From contig RHKY01000029.1 in assembly GCA_008363385.1 (NCBI GenBank), forward strand, positions 56,413-88,713: a stretch of DNA of 32,301 bases, read 5' to 3'. Both the position numbers and the translations under genes were made by a program. The notes under the pieces were generated by a model, which worked only from the letters and a program-made list of their open reading frames with translations, was not told the origin of the DNA and did not search any database. Shown in pieces: positions 10,517 to 18,339 of the stretch. Within the stretch, counting starts at the first letter, position 1, and every line of letters begins with the position of its first letter. Source of the DNA: Acidobacteriota bacterium (GTDB lineage Bacteria; Acidobacteriota; Thermoanaerobaculia; UBA5066).

Positions 10517-10524
10517 ACCTCCTT
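10517..10524 (-). promoter_or_regulatory. Strong Shine-Dalgarno of gdhA
   Basis: On the minus strand this reads AAGGAGGT, a full anti-16S match, 5 nt before the ATG at 10511. It fixes the gdhA start. Upstream, a TAGAAT -10-like hexamer lies at 10565-10570 (minus strand) without a convincing -35. Confidence 0.8.
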
Positions 10525-10687
10525 CTCGTTCTGACGGAACGGGCAGCCGGCCTCATCTGCGAGGATTCTAGGAATGCAGCCCCTGACTGGCGATCTGCTG
10601 CTCCGCTGAGACACTGACTCGCCGCTATTGGATCCGCATCCTCTGCAAAAGAGAGGTTTATCTGCGTTCGACGGGTTTTGAGCGTGA

Positions 10688-10703
10688 TGCCATCATGATG
10701 GCA
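10688..10703. promoter_or_regulatory. Perfect 16-bp palindrome, probable operator of the toxin-antitoxin module
   Basis: TGCCATCATGATGGCA is fully self-complementary and lies 21 bp before the GTG of the antitoxin gene, in a stretch noticeably poorer in GC than its surroundings. Ribbon-helix-helix antitoxins typically bind such inverted repeats to repress their own operon. A TGTAAC hexamer at 10711-10716 could be a -10 element and would give an almost leaderless transcript; this is weak. The site is also in the divergent space shared with gdhA. Confidence 0.6.
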
Positions 10704-10724
10704 AAACTGCTGTAACATGGGAGC

Positions 10725-10973
10725 GTGATACGGATGCAGGTCCAGCTGTCGGAGGACCAGCTCCACGACCTGAGACGGCTGGCCGCCACGGACGGGCGCT
10801 CCCTGGCCGACCTCGTCCGCGAGGCCGTCGACCTCCTCCTCCGCGGGCGCCGGCTCGGGGAGAGGCGGCTCCTGAAGGCCCGCTCGCTCGGCGCCCTGGG
10901 CCGGTTCAGCTCCGGCGCGCCCGACGCCGCGCGCGAGCACGACCGCTACCTGGAGGACGTGCTGGGGGAGTGA
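10725..10973 (+). CDS. vapB: Ribbon-helix-helix antitoxin, VapB-type
   Basis: This 82-aa protein begins with a ribbon-helix-helix pattern: a basic/hydrophobic strand (MQVQLSEDQLHDLRRLA) followed by helices (DGRSLADLVREAVDLLL). The remaining charged tail (ending HDRYLEDVLGE) is the type of region that binds and neutralises a PIN toxin. The start is GTG 10725; the ATG at 10734 (fourth codon) is an equally possible start. The stop overlaps the toxin GTG by 4 nt, as usual for antitoxin-toxin pairs. It likely represses its own promoter through the palindrome at 10688-10703. Assignment to VapB rests mainly on fold pattern and on its partner. Confidence 0.8.
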   Translation: MIRMQVQLSEDQLHDLRRLAATDGRSLADLVREAVDLLLRGRRLGERRLLKARSLGALGRFSSGAPDAAREHDRYLEDVLGE

Positions 10974-11410
10974 GCGTCTTCGTCGACACGTCCGCCTTCC
11001 TCGCCCTGCTCGACGCGGGCGTCGAGGGTCACGCCGCGGCGGCCCACGCCTGGCGGGGTTTCCTCGAGAGCGACGAGCGGCTCGTCACCTCGAGCTACGT
11101 CCTCGTGGAGAGCTACGCGCTCGTCCGGCGGCGGCTGGGGACCGCGGCGGTGCGCTCGCTGGCCTCCGACTTCCTCCCCCTGGTGGAGGTCGACTGGGTC
11201 GACGCGGCGACGCACGACGCGGGGCTGAGCGCCTTCCTCGCCGCCAACCAGCGCGGGCTCTCGCTCGTCGACTGTGTGAGCTTCGAGCTCGTCCGCCGGC
11301 AGGGGCTCACCACGGTCTTCTCGCTCGACCCCGGATTCGCCCGGCAGGGCTTCGCCGTCGTCCCCGGCGCCCGCGGCCGGTCCTTCGTCCGGGAGGGGCG
11401 CGCACCGTAG
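10970..11410 (+). CDS. vapC: PIN-domain ribonuclease toxin, VapC-type
   Basis: The 146-aa product has the four acidic residues of PIN nucleases in order: D6 (VFVDTSAF), E47 (VLVESYAL), D101 (SLVDCVSFE) and D120 (FSLDPGF). These coordinate Mg2+ or Mn2+ for RNA cleavage. VapC toxins commonly cut tRNA or rRNA; the target here cannot be predicted. The GTG start lies within the stop of the antitoxin gene. Length and motif spacing are normal, so the toxin appears intact. The module sits alone between gdhA and a cupin gene, with no flanking mobile-element sequence. Confidence 0.9.
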   Translation: MSVFVDTSAFLALLDAGVEGHAAAAHAWRGFLESDERLVTSSYVLVESYALVRRRLGTAAVRSLASDFLPLVEVDWVDAATHDAGLSAFLAANQRGLSLVDCVSFELVRRQGLTTVFSLDPGFARQGFAVVPGARGRSFVREGRAP

Positions 11411-11502
11411 CCCGCCCGCCCCGGCGCCTGGGCCTGAGACCGCATCTCGGCGCTCCCGATTCGATCCCCGCTCGGGCCCCCGTCGCGGTAGGATGCTCCG
11501 GC

Positions 11503-12036
11503 ATGGAGCCGGCCGTCCCCGGGCTCACGGTTCTGGACCGCGATTCCGTGGAAGCGCTCTCGGCAGCGGCACGAACCCTCCCGAGGCGCCGGCTCAACCG
11601 CAACCTCCACGCGATGGAAGACCCCGTCCACCGGCTCCTGAACGCGGTCGAGCCCGGAAGCTACGTCCGGCCGCACCGCCACCTCTCGCCGCCACGCACC
11701 GAGACGGCGGTCGCCGTGGCCGGGCGGTTGGGGCTCCTCGTGTTCGACGGGGAAGGGCGTGTGGAGACGCGGGCCGTCCTGGCTCCCGCCGGGCGGCAGC
11801 TCGTCGCCGAGATCCGCCCCGGGACCTGGCACGCCTTCGTCGCGCTGGAGGCCGGGACGGTCTTCTTCGAGGTCAAAGAAGGGCCCTACGTGGCGCCGAC
11901 GGCAGGGGACGTGGCGGCCTGGGCCCCCGCCGAGGGGGAGCCGGCCGCCGCCGACTGGGAAAGGGGGTGGAGAGAGCTCTTCCGTGAGAGCGACCATCGA
12001 TCGCCCGGACGACTTCAAGCGCCGTTCACCCCGTGA
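11503..12036 (+). CDS. WbuC-family cupin metalloprotein
   Basis: The 177-aa protein shows the WbuC pattern: RLNRNLHAMEDPVHRLLNA, then EPGSYVRPHRH with metal-ligand candidates H58 and H60, E67 in RTETAV, and a further His in RPGTWHAFV. These fit the small beta-barrel cupin fold with a bound divalent metal. WbuC proteins are often found near O-antigen or polysaccharide genes, but none is seen here, and no reaction is established for the family. A TAGGAT -10-like hexamer at 11489-11494 lies 8 nt before the ATG, which may mean a very short leader. The 92 bp between the toxin gene and this one hold nothing else recognised. Confidence 0.8.
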   Translation: MEPAVPGLTVLDRDSVEALSAAARTLPRRRLNRNLHAMEDPVHRLLNAVEPGSYVRPHRHLSPPRTETAVAVAGRLGLLVFDGEGRVETRAVLAPAGRQLVAEIRPGTWHAFVALEAGTVFFEVKEGPYVAPTAGDVAAWAPAEGEPAAADWERGWRELFRESDHRSPGRLQAPFTP

Positions 12037-12100
12037 AGCCAATCTCTTCGTTCCGCGGGTCCTCCCCGCGGCATCTCAGCGTCCCGAAGGGGGAGAGTGC

Positions 12101-15088
12101 ATGAATCGAACCTCACGTCTTCTCGCGACGGGGCTGGCCCTCGGGCTCGCCGCCGTCCTCCTCGTCTCCGCGCTCCCGGCCGTCGCGCAGACGGACGTCA
12201 CCACCGGCCGTATCGTCGGGCAGGTCACCGACAACGAGGGGCAGCCGCTCCCCGGCGTCTCCGTCGAGGCGAAGAACACCGGCACGGGCCTCACGCTCGT
12301 CCAGGTCACCGACGCGCGCGGCCTCTACCGGATCGTGAACGTCCCGGTCGGGAGCTACGCGGTCTCCGCGAACCTCTCCGGCTTCCAGAAGTCGACGCGG
12401 ACCGGGATCACCGTGAACCTGGCGTCGGCCATCACGGTCGACCTGAAGCTGCAGCTCTCCTCGGTCTCCGAGGCGCTGACGGTCACGGCCGAGGCCCCGG
12501 TCATCGAGACGACCCAGACGGCGTCGCAGGCGATCGTCGACAACTCGGCGATCCAGTCGCTCCCCGTCTCCGGGCGGAACTTCTACGACTTCGTCCTGCT
12601 GACCCCGAACGCCCAGCGCGACCGCGAGCGCCAGAACCTCGCTCTCTCCGGGCAGCGCGGCATCGCGACGAACGTGACCGTCGACGGCGTCGACTTCACG
12701 AACGCCTTCTTCGGCGGGACGACGGGCGCCGGCGAGGGCCGCGCGCCGCTCTCGATCTCGCAGGAGTCGGTCCGCGAGTTCCAGGTCGTGCAGTCCGGCG
12801 CCTCGGCCGAGTACGGCCGGTCGGGCGGCGGCTTCGTGAACGTCATCACCAAGAGCGGCTCGAACGAGTGGCACGGCGCGGTCTTCGGGTACTACCGCCC
12901 GAGCGACTGGAGCGCGACCCTGGCCGACGGCACGGAGCCGCGGGACTCGAAGAAGTACAACCTGGGCGCCTCCTTCGGCGGCCCGGCGATCAAGGACCGC
13001 CTCTTCTTCTTCGCCTCCTACGAGCAGCAGCGCCAGGACACGACGATCCCGCTGTCGGGCTCCGTCGCGGCGGCGGAGACGATCATCGTGGCCCGGGACC
13101 CCACCTTCCCGACGTCCGGCACGGACTACACCCAGACGGCCGACGGCGACGTCTACTTCGGCCGCCTCGACTTCCAGCTGAACGACAAGCACCGCGTCAC
13201 GGCGCGCGGGAACTACAACACGTACGACGGCATCAACGGGACGTACTCCTCCACGACCCGCTCCGTGTCGAGCAACGGGATCGAGGGGCTCGAGACCTAC
13301 TCCCTCGTCGGGCAGTGGAACGGGATGTTCTCGAACACCCTCATCAACGACTTCAACGCGCAGTACGTCAAGGAGGACATCCCGCGCAACGACAAGGGCC
13401 TCGGCCTGCCCGAGATCCAGGTCCAGGGCGGCGCCACCCTCGGCGAGGTCGCGTTCCTGCCGATCCTGGCCACGCAGGACCGGATCACCCTCTTCGACTC
13501 GCTGACGTTCCTCATCGGCAACCACGTCGCCAAGGCCGGCGTCGAGTACAACGACACCGGCATGGACCAGGTCTTCAAGGGGAACTGGCGCGGCGTCTAC
13601 ATCTTCCGCTCCAGCGGCACCGGCTCCTCGCAGCAGTCGGCTCTCCAGAACCTGAACGCCGGCAAGTGGGACGAGTACCGCGAGTTCCTCGGCCTCAACG
13701 GCCTGACCGCCGACCAGGCGGGCGCGTACGTCAAGGGGCAGAAGGAGTACGCGGTCTTCGTCCAGGACCAGTGGTACATCTCGCCCCAGCTGACGGCGAC
13801 GATCGGCCTGAGGTACGAGTACCAGGACAACCCGAACGACGCCGTCCTGGACGCCAACAAGGTCACGAACCCGGCCCTCGGCCTCGTCCAGCCCGACGCC
13901 AAGATCCCGGACGCCAAGAACCAGTGGTCGCCGCGCCTCTCGCTGGCCTGGAGCCCGGACGCCAAGACGGTCGTGAGGGCCTCCTACGGCCGCTACTGGG
14001 CCCGCTTCCCGGCGATCCTGACGGCCCAGCTCTACACGTCGAACGGCATCCAGGGGACGCAGTACACGATCACGGGCGCGGCCGTCAACGGCCCGGCCGC
14101 CGGCAGCCCGAACCCGGGCTGGGGCGCGTCGTGGGACCCGACGGGAACCCAGAAGCTCGGCAACCTCCCCCCGGGGACGAAGCTGGCCGCCCCCGGCGTC
14201 TTCACCATCGACCCGGACTTCCAGAACTCGCACACCGACCAGTTCACGCTGGCCACCGAGCGTGAGTTCTTCGGGATCGCGTTCGGCCTCGACGGCGTCT
14301 ACGCCAAGGGCTACGACCTCCAGCGGATGGGCGACCTGAACCTGACGCCCTCCTCGAACCCGACGGTCGACTGCCCGCAGCTCGACCCGAACTCCGGCGT
14401 CACCTGCTACGGCCTGAACAACAAGACGAACCGCCCGAACCCGAACTACGGCCGGATCTCCATCTACACGTCGGACGCCCGGTCCGAGTTCTGGGCCGCC
14501 ACGTTCAAGTTCCGGAAGAACCTCGCCAACGGCCTCCGCTTCTACGGCTCGATCACGACCGGCGAGGACAAGGACAGCGACTCCAACGAGCGCAACTACG
14601 CCGGCATCTCGGCCGAGGACGTCGGCAACATCGAGCAGTCGTTCAGCTACGCCGACCGCGACATCAAGTGGCGGTTCCTGGCGAACGCCTCGTACGACTT
14701 CAAGATCGTCAGCTGGCTCGACGGCTTCGCGGGCTTCCTGTTCAACTACCAGACGGGCCGCCCCTTCTCGCCGCAGGCCGGCCGCGACCTCAACCTCGAC
14801 GGGAACACCGTCGACCGGCCCACGGTCAACGGCGAGCACTTCGAGCGGAACAGCGACCGCTACCCCGACTTCTACACGCTCGACGTCCGCGCGGGCGTCG
14901 GCTTCAACCTCGGCCCCGGGCGCCTGTCGATCATGGGCGAGTGCTACAACTGCACGAACACCGGCAACAAGACCTACGGGAGCACGACCTACGGCCTCGG
15001 CCCGGCTCCGAACCCGACGTACGCCGTCGCGACGAGCGTGACGCCGTACCCGCGGCAGTTCCAGGCGGCGCTCAGGTACGACTTCTAA
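12101..15088 (+). CDS. TonB-dependent receptor with carboxypeptidase-regulatory-like domain (Oar-like)
   Basis: The 995-aa outer-membrane protein starts at ATG 12101, behind AAGGGGGAGAG. A signal peptide covers about residues 1-30 (cut after LPAVAQ). It is followed by a carboxypeptidase-regulatory-like beta-sandwich (about 34-120: GRIVGQVTDNEGQPLPGVSV), a plug domain (LPVSGRNFYDFVLLTPNAQ; later EYGRSGGGFVNVITKSGSN), and a long beta-barrel ending QAALRYDF with the C-terminal Phe needed for BAM-dependent insertion. This is the Oar-like type common in Acidobacteriota, Myxococcota and Bacteroidota, which imports large nutrients or exports proteins. The substrate is not identifiable. The gene stands alone and is followed by two hairpins, the second with a T-run. 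Confidence 0.93.
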   Translation: MNRTSRLLATGLALGLAAVLLVSALPAVAQTDVTTGRIVGQVTDNEGQPLPGVSVEAKNTGTGLTLVQVTDARGLYRIVNVPVGSYAVSANLSGFQKSTRTGITVNLASAITVDLKLQLSSVSEALTVTAEAPVIETTQTASQAIVDNSAIQSLPVSGRNFYDFVLLTPNAQRDRERQNLALSGQRGIATNVTVDGVDFTNAFFGGTTGAGEGRAPLSISQESVREFQVVQSGASAEYGRSGGGFVNVITKSGSNEWHGAVFGYYRPSDWSATLADGTEPRDSKKYNLGASFGGPAIKDRLFFFASYEQQRQDTTIPLSGSVAAAETIIVARDPTFPTSGTDYTQTADGDVYFGRLDFQLNDKHRVTARGNYNTYDGINGTYSSTTRSVSSNGIEGLETYSLVGQWNGMFSNTLINDFNAQYVKEDIPRNDKGLGLPEIQVQGGATLGEVAFLPILATQDRITLFDSLTFLIGNHVAKAGVEYNDTGMDQVFKGNWRGVYIFRSSGTGSSQQSALQNLNAGKWDEYREFLGLNGLTADQAGAYVKGQKEYAVFVQDQWYISPQLTATIGLRYEYQDNPNDAVLDANKVTNPALGLVQPDAKIPDAKNQWSPRLSLAWSPDAKTVVRASYGRYWARFPAILTAQLYTSNGIQGTQYTITGAAVNGPAAGSPNPGWGASWDPTGTQKLGNLPPGTKLAAPGVFTIDPDFQNSHTDQFTLATEREFFGIAFGLDGVYAKGYDLQRMGDLNLTPSSNPTVDCPQLDPNSGVTCYGLNNKTNRPNPNYGRISIYTSDARSEFWAATFKFRKNLANGLRFYGSITTGEDKDSDSNERNYAGISAEDVGNIEQSFSYADRDIKWRFLANASYDFKIVSWLDGFAGFLFNYQTGRPFSPQAGRDLNLDGNTVDRPTVNGEHFERNSDRYPDFYTLDVRAGVGFNLGPGRLSIMGECYNCTNTGNKTYGSTTYGLGPAPNPTYAVATSVTPYPRQFQAALRYDF

Positions 15089-15091
15089 AAG

Positions 15092-15312
15092 GCTGACATG
15101 TTCTCGGGGAACCCGGGCCCTGCCGGGTTCCCCGAACCCCTCCGCGCAGGGAAGGCGGGCCCGCTTTCGCGGGCCTGCTTCTTTTTCGTTCTCGGGGAAC
15201 CCGGGCCCTGCCGGGTTCGGCGGCCAGGATCGGGGGAGCCGCTGATGCCGCTCCCCCGGACCCCCACGGCCCCTCCGCGCAGGGAAGGCGGGCCCGCTTT
15301 CGCGGGCCTGCT
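15092..15312. repeat. Multi-hairpin intergenic repeat, locus 2
   Basis: The first unit has a 13-bp hairpin, 15104-15116/15123-15135 (TCGGGGAACCCGG and complement), then the TTTC-loop hairpin 15155-15164/15169-15178. The second unit repeats the 5' part of the first hairpin (from about 15194), carries an unrelated insert with CCGGGGG/CTCCCCCGG-like arms, and ends in the TTTC hairpin 15288-15297/15302-15311. Positions 15092-15150 are identical to 26132-26190 over 59 bp. With the TTTC hairpin, the near-identity covers about 88 bp. The element fills most of the 271-bp gap between the TonB receptor and the acyl-CoA dehydrogenase. Confidence 0.88.
15155..15186 (+). terminator. Intrinsic terminator after the TonB-dependent receptor
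   Basis: A 10-bp GC stem (15155-15164/15169-15178, one G-U pair, loop TTTC) is followed directly by TTCTTTTT. This is the best intrinsic terminator shape among the copies of this hairpin, and it lies 66 bp after the receptor stop codon. Confidence 0.75.
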
Positions 15313-15359
15313 CCCTTTTCGGGAGACACGCGGTAATCTCCGCCGCCGGAGGAACGGGA

Positions 15360-16538
15360 ATGTCGACCACAGAGACGCAGAGCGCCCCGACCCGGCCCCT
15401 GTCGGTCCTCTCCGAGACCGAGCAGGAGTTCGCCGACAACGTCTACCGGTGGGCCGCCGAGAAGATCGGGCCCCGGTCGATGGAGATGGACCGGGCCAAC
15501 GTCATGGACCCCGAGATCGTCCGGCAGTTCTTCGAGCTCGACCTGATGGGGATCGAGATCCCCGAAGAGTACGGCGGCCTCGGCCTGAACTTCGGCACGG
15601 CCATCGCCGTGATCGAGGCGCTCGCGCGCGTGGACGCCGCCTGCGCCGTCGTCGTGGACGTCCAGAACACGCTCGTGGCCAACGCGCTCCTCCGCTGGGC
15701 CTCTCCGGAGCTGAAGAAGAAGTACCTGCCGCAGCTGGCCAAGCAGAAGGTCGGCTCGTACGCGCTCTCCGAGGCGGGGTCCGGCTCGGACGCGTTCGCT
15801 CTGGCCACCCGCGCCGAGAGGAAGGGGGACCGCTGGGTCCTCAACGGCGGGAAGCTCTGGATCACGAACGGCCTGGAGTCCGAGCTCTTCCTCGTCTTCG
15901 CCAACGTCGACCCCTCGAAGGGCTACCGCGGCATCACCGGCTTCCTCGTGGAGTCGGGCTGGAAGGGGTTCTCGAAGGGGAAGAAGGAGGACAAGCTCGG
16001 CATCCGCGCTTCCTCGACGCTGGCGCTGGCCTTCGAGGACCTGGAGGTCCCCGAGGAGAACGTCGTCGGCAAGGTGGGAGAGGGGTACAAGATCGCCATC
16101 GAGACGCTCAACGAGGGGCGGATCGGGATCGGCGCGCAGATGGTCGGCCTCTCCCGCGCGGCCATCGACGCCGCGGCGAAGTACGCCAAGGAGCGCGTCC
16201 AGTTCGGCAAGCCGATCGCCGAGTTCCAGGCCATCCAGCACGACCTGGCGAGGATGGACATGGAGCTCGAGTGCGCGCGCCTCGCGGTCTACAACGCGGC
16301 CCGGCTCAAGGAGGCCGGCCTCCCGTTCGCCCGCGAGGGGGCGATCGCGAAGCTGAAGGCCTCCGAGGTCGCCGAGCTCTGCACGTCGCGCGGCCTCGAG
16401 GTGCTGGGCGGCTACGGCTACGTCAAGGAGTACCCGCTCGAGAAGCTCTACCGGGACGCCAAGATCGGGAAGATCTACGAGGGGACCTCCTTCATGCAGC
16501 TGAACACGATCGCCAAGGACGTCTTCAAGAGGGTCTGA
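15360..16538 (+). CDS. Short/branched-chain acyl-CoA dehydrogenase
   Basis: This 392-aa flavoprotein catalyses alpha,beta-dehydrogenation of an acyl-CoA and passes electrons to ETF. Family blocks are IPEEYGGLGLNFGTA, YALSEAGSGSDAFAL, KLWITNGLES, LGIRASSTLALAFEDLEVP, LNEGRIGIGAQMVGL, RVQFGKPIAEFQAIQH and EVLGGYGYVKEYPLEKLYRD. The predicted catalytic base is E374 in IYEGTS. The wording of these blocks, notably the ANVDPSKGYRGITGFLVE segment, is closest to the short/branched-chain (ACADSB-like) type, which suggests isoleucine, valine or short fatty-acid breakdown. ATG 15360 has GGAGG at 15348-15352. An amino-acid permease follows on the same strand, but a strong hairpin separates the two. Confidence 0.92.
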   Translation: MSTTETQSAPTRPLSVLSETEQEFADNVYRWAAEKIGPRSMEMDRANVMDPEIVRQFFELDLMGIEIPEEYGGLGLNFGTAIAVIEALARVDAACAVVVDVQNTLVANALLRWASPELKKKYLPQLAKQKVGSYALSEAGSGSDAFALATRAERKGDRWVLNGGKLWITNGLESELFLVFANVDPSKGYRGITGFLVESGWKGFSKGKKEDKLGIRASSTLALAFEDLEVPEENVVGKVGEGYKIAIETLNEGRIGIGAQMVGLSRAAIDAAAKYAKERVQFGKPIAEFQAIQHDLARMDMELECARLAVYNAARLKEAGLPFAREGAIAKLKASEVAELCTSRGLEVLGGYGYVKEYPLEKLYRDAKIGKIYEGTSFMQLNTIAKDVFKRV

Positions 16539-16564
16539 GCCCGGGACTCCGACGGGCCAGACGG

Positions 16565-16589
16565 CGGGCCGGGGCGCGTCCCCGGCCCG
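16565..16589 (+). terminator. Strong GC hairpin after the acyl-CoA dehydrogenase
   Basis: CGGGCCGGGG (16565-16574) pairs with CCCCGGCCCG (16580-16589) around a 5-nt loop, 27 bp after the stop. Only TCCCGTGTCC follows, so it would be an intrinsic terminator without a real T-run. It could equally stabilise the upstream mRNA end. Confidence 0.5.
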
Positions 16590-16622
16590 TCCCGTGTCCG
16601 GGAGACGCGAGGAGGGATCGGG

Positions 16623-18020
16623 TTGGCGGGGACCGCGGAGGCAGCGCCCGCGCTCCGGCGCGAGATCGGCTTCTGGCAGGGGACGGCCCTCAACGTCATC
16701 GACATGGTCGGGATCGGCCCCTTCCTGACGCTGCCGCTGATCCTGGCCGCGATGGGGGGAGGACGGGCGCTCTCCGCCTGGATCCTCGGCGCGCTCCTGG
16801 CGATCGCCGACGGCCTCGTCACCGCCGAGCTCTCCGCCCAGATGCCCTCGGCGGGCGGCTCCTACGCCTTCCTCCGCGAGGCCTACGGGCGGGACCGCTG
16901 GGGGAGGCTCGTCTCCTTCCTCTTCCTCTTCCAGATCGTCTTCTCGGCGCCGCTCTCGATCGCGTCGGGGGCGATCGGCTTCTCTCGCTACCTCCGGTTC
17001 GCCGCCCCGGGGATCCCGGAGCGCTGGGAGTCGCCGGTCGCGGCGCTCCTCTGCCTCCTCGTCACGGCCGGCCTCTTCCGGAGGATCGGGAAGATCGGGC
17101 GCTTCTCGGTCGTCCTCTGGGCCGGCGTCCTGCTGGCGCTCGGGATCGTGATCGGCGTCGGCCTCCCGCACCTGGACCCCTCGGTCCTGAGGTTCTGGGA
17201 AGCGCCCGTCGTGAACCTGCCCGAGGGCGCCGCCGCGGGCGTCGTCGCGGGCCTGGGGCCGGCGCTCCTGATGGCCGTCTACGACTACCTCGGCTACTAC
17301 AACGTCTGCTACCTCGCCGAGGAGGTGGTCGAGCCGACGAAGACGATCCCGCGCGTCATCGTCGTCTCGATCCTCGGCGTCGCCGTCCTCTACCTCCTGA
17401 TGAACGTCTGCGTCCTGTCGGTCCTCCCGGCGGCGGAGGCGATGTCGTCGAAGGCGGCGGTCTCCGACTACGTCGCGCGCGTGGCGGGGCGCCCCGTCGC
17501 CGTCTTCGTGACGGCCCTGATCCTCTGGACGGCGTTCGCCTCGGTCTTCTCGCTGACGCTCGGCTACTCGCGGATCCTCTACGCGGCGGCGCGGGACGGC
17601 GCCTTCTTCCGCCCCTTCGCCCGGCTCCACCCGACCGAGGGCTACCCGGTCGTCGCCCTGGCGGCGCTGGGCGGGGTGGCGACGCTCTTCTCCTTCCTCG
17701 ACCTGAAGGCGATCCTCGTCGGGATCATCTCCATCCGGGCGGTCGTCCCGTTCCTGGCCCAGATCGCGGGTGCGCTCGTCCTCCGGCGGACGCAGCCGGA
17801 GAGGCCTCGTCCCTTCCGGATGTGGCTCTACCCGCTCCCGGCTTTCGTCGCGCTCTCGATGTGGGCGTTCATCGCCTTCTCGCCGGAGAAGGGGCTGAAG
17901 CTCGCGGGCGCCGGCGTCATGGCGCTCGGGAGCCTGGCGTACCTCCTGCGGGCTCGCAGGCGGGGCGAGTGGCCGTTCCGCGCCCCCCCGGGCGGGCAGG
18001 CGCGCGGCCTTCCGGCCTGA
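16623..18020 (+). CDS. APC-family amino-acid permease
   Basis: The 465-aa protein has about twelve hydrophobic segments and the APC N-terminal pattern: GFWQGTALNVIDMVGIGPF in the first helix, then AELSAQMPSAGGSYAFLREAYG between helices 2 and 3. APC proteins are inner-membrane antiporters or symporters of amino acids and amines; the substrate is not predictable. The start is TTG 16623, supported by GAGGAGGG at 16609-16616 about 6 nt upstream; no in-frame ATG or GTG precedes the first membrane helix at a suitable place. Its position behind an acyl-CoA dehydrogenase of the branched-chain type would fit branched amino-acid uptake, but this is inference. Confidence 0.88.
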   Translation: MAGTAEAAPALRREIGFWQGTALNVIDMVGIGPFLTLPLILAAMGGGRALSAWILGALLAIADGLVTAELSAQMPSAGGSYAFLREAYGRDRWGRLVSFLFLFQIVFSAPLSIASGAIGFSRYLRFAAPGIPERWESPVAALLCLLVTAGLFRRIGKIGRFSVVLWAGVLLALGIVIGVGLPHLDPSVLRFWEAPVVNLPEGAAAGVVAGLGPALLMAVYDYLGYYNVCYLAEEVVEPTKTIPRVIVVSILGVAVLYLLMNVCVLSVLPAAEAMSSKAAVSDYVARVAGRPVAVFVTALILWTAFASVFSLTLGYSRILYAAARDGAFFRPFARLHPTEGYPVVALAALGGVATLFSFLDLKAILVGIISIRAVVPFLAQIAGALVLRRTQPERPRPFRMWLYPLPAFVALSMWAFIAFSPEKGLKLAGAGVMALGSLAYLLRARRRGEWPFRAPPGGQARGLPA

Positions 18021-18091
18021 GCCCGGCGGCCCTCCTGTGCTAACCTCGCCGCGGCGCGGACGTCCCCGCCCGCGCCGCTCTCCGAAAGCAC

Positions 18092-18167
18092 GGCGACGTA
18101 CCCAAGTGGTTAAGGGAAGGCTCTGCAAAAGCCTCATTCGTCGGTTCGAATCCGACCGTCGCCTCCA
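18092..18167 (+). tRNA. tRNA-Cys (GCA)
   Basis: Acceptor arms GGCGACG (18092-18098) and CGTCGCC (18157-18163) pair fully. The T-arm contains GGTTCGAATCC. The anticodon loop CTGCAAA places GCA at 18125-18127. CCA is encoded at 18165-18167. A TAACCT -10-like hexamer lies at 18041-18046. Confidence 0.95.
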
Positions 18168-18181
18168 GCTTCTTCCCCCCG

Positions 18182-18212
18182 AGCGGCCGGTCCCCATCGG
18201 CCGCTTTCGTTT
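18182..18212 (+). terminator. Intrinsic terminator after tRNA-Cys
   Basis: AGCGGCCG (18182-18189) pairs with CGGCCGCT (18198-18205) around an 8-nt loop and is followed by TTCGTTT. It separates tRNA-Cys from tRNA-Leu and implies a separate promoter for tRNA-Leu and rnc. GAGAAT at 18234-18239 is a possible but weak -10. Confidence 0.7.
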
Positions 18213-18249
18213 GGCCCCGGCCCCGCCGGGGGCGAGAATCCCCTCGAGC

Positions 18250-18334
18250 GCCGGAGTGGCGGAACGGCAGACGCAGGGGACTTAAAATCCCCTTTCCCGC
18301 GAGGGAAGTGAGGGTTCGAGCCCCTCCTCCGGCA
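18250..18334 (+). tRNA. tRNA-Leu (TAA)
   Basis: This is a class II tRNA with a long variable arm. Acceptor arms GCCGGAG (18250-18256) and CTCCGGC (18327-18333) pair, with discriminator A at 18334. The anticodon loop CTTAAAA places TAA at 18283-18285. The variable arm is TTTCCCGCGAGGGAAG-like and the T-arm contains GGTTCGAGCCC. Unlike the Cys and Phe tRNAs here, CCA is not encoded (GAC follows), so CCA must be added after transcription. The rnc start codon lies only 5 nt downstream. Confidence 0.95.
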
Positions 18335-18339
18335 GACCC

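Noticed and set aside
10515-10940. A 141-codon minus-strand gene upstream of gdhA
   Set aside because: It overlaps the antitoxin gene antisense, runs through the palindrome and the gdhA ribosome binding site region, and has no motif.
10725-11410. Defence island or prophage fragment around the toxin-antitoxin pair
   Set aside because: Neighbours are ordinary metabolic genes, there is no integrase, attachment repeat or other defence gene, and only the short spacer is low in GC.
15092-15312. CRISPR array or insertion sequence at the repeat loci
   Set aside because: There are no regularly spaced unique spacers, no cas genes and no transposase frame. The repeats are self-complementary hairpins located at gene ends.
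12113-15439. A 1108-codon minus-strand open frame opposite the TonB-dependent receptor
   Set aside because: No recognisable motifs and a biased composition; it also runs through the hairpin repeat. It is a shadow of the receptor gene.
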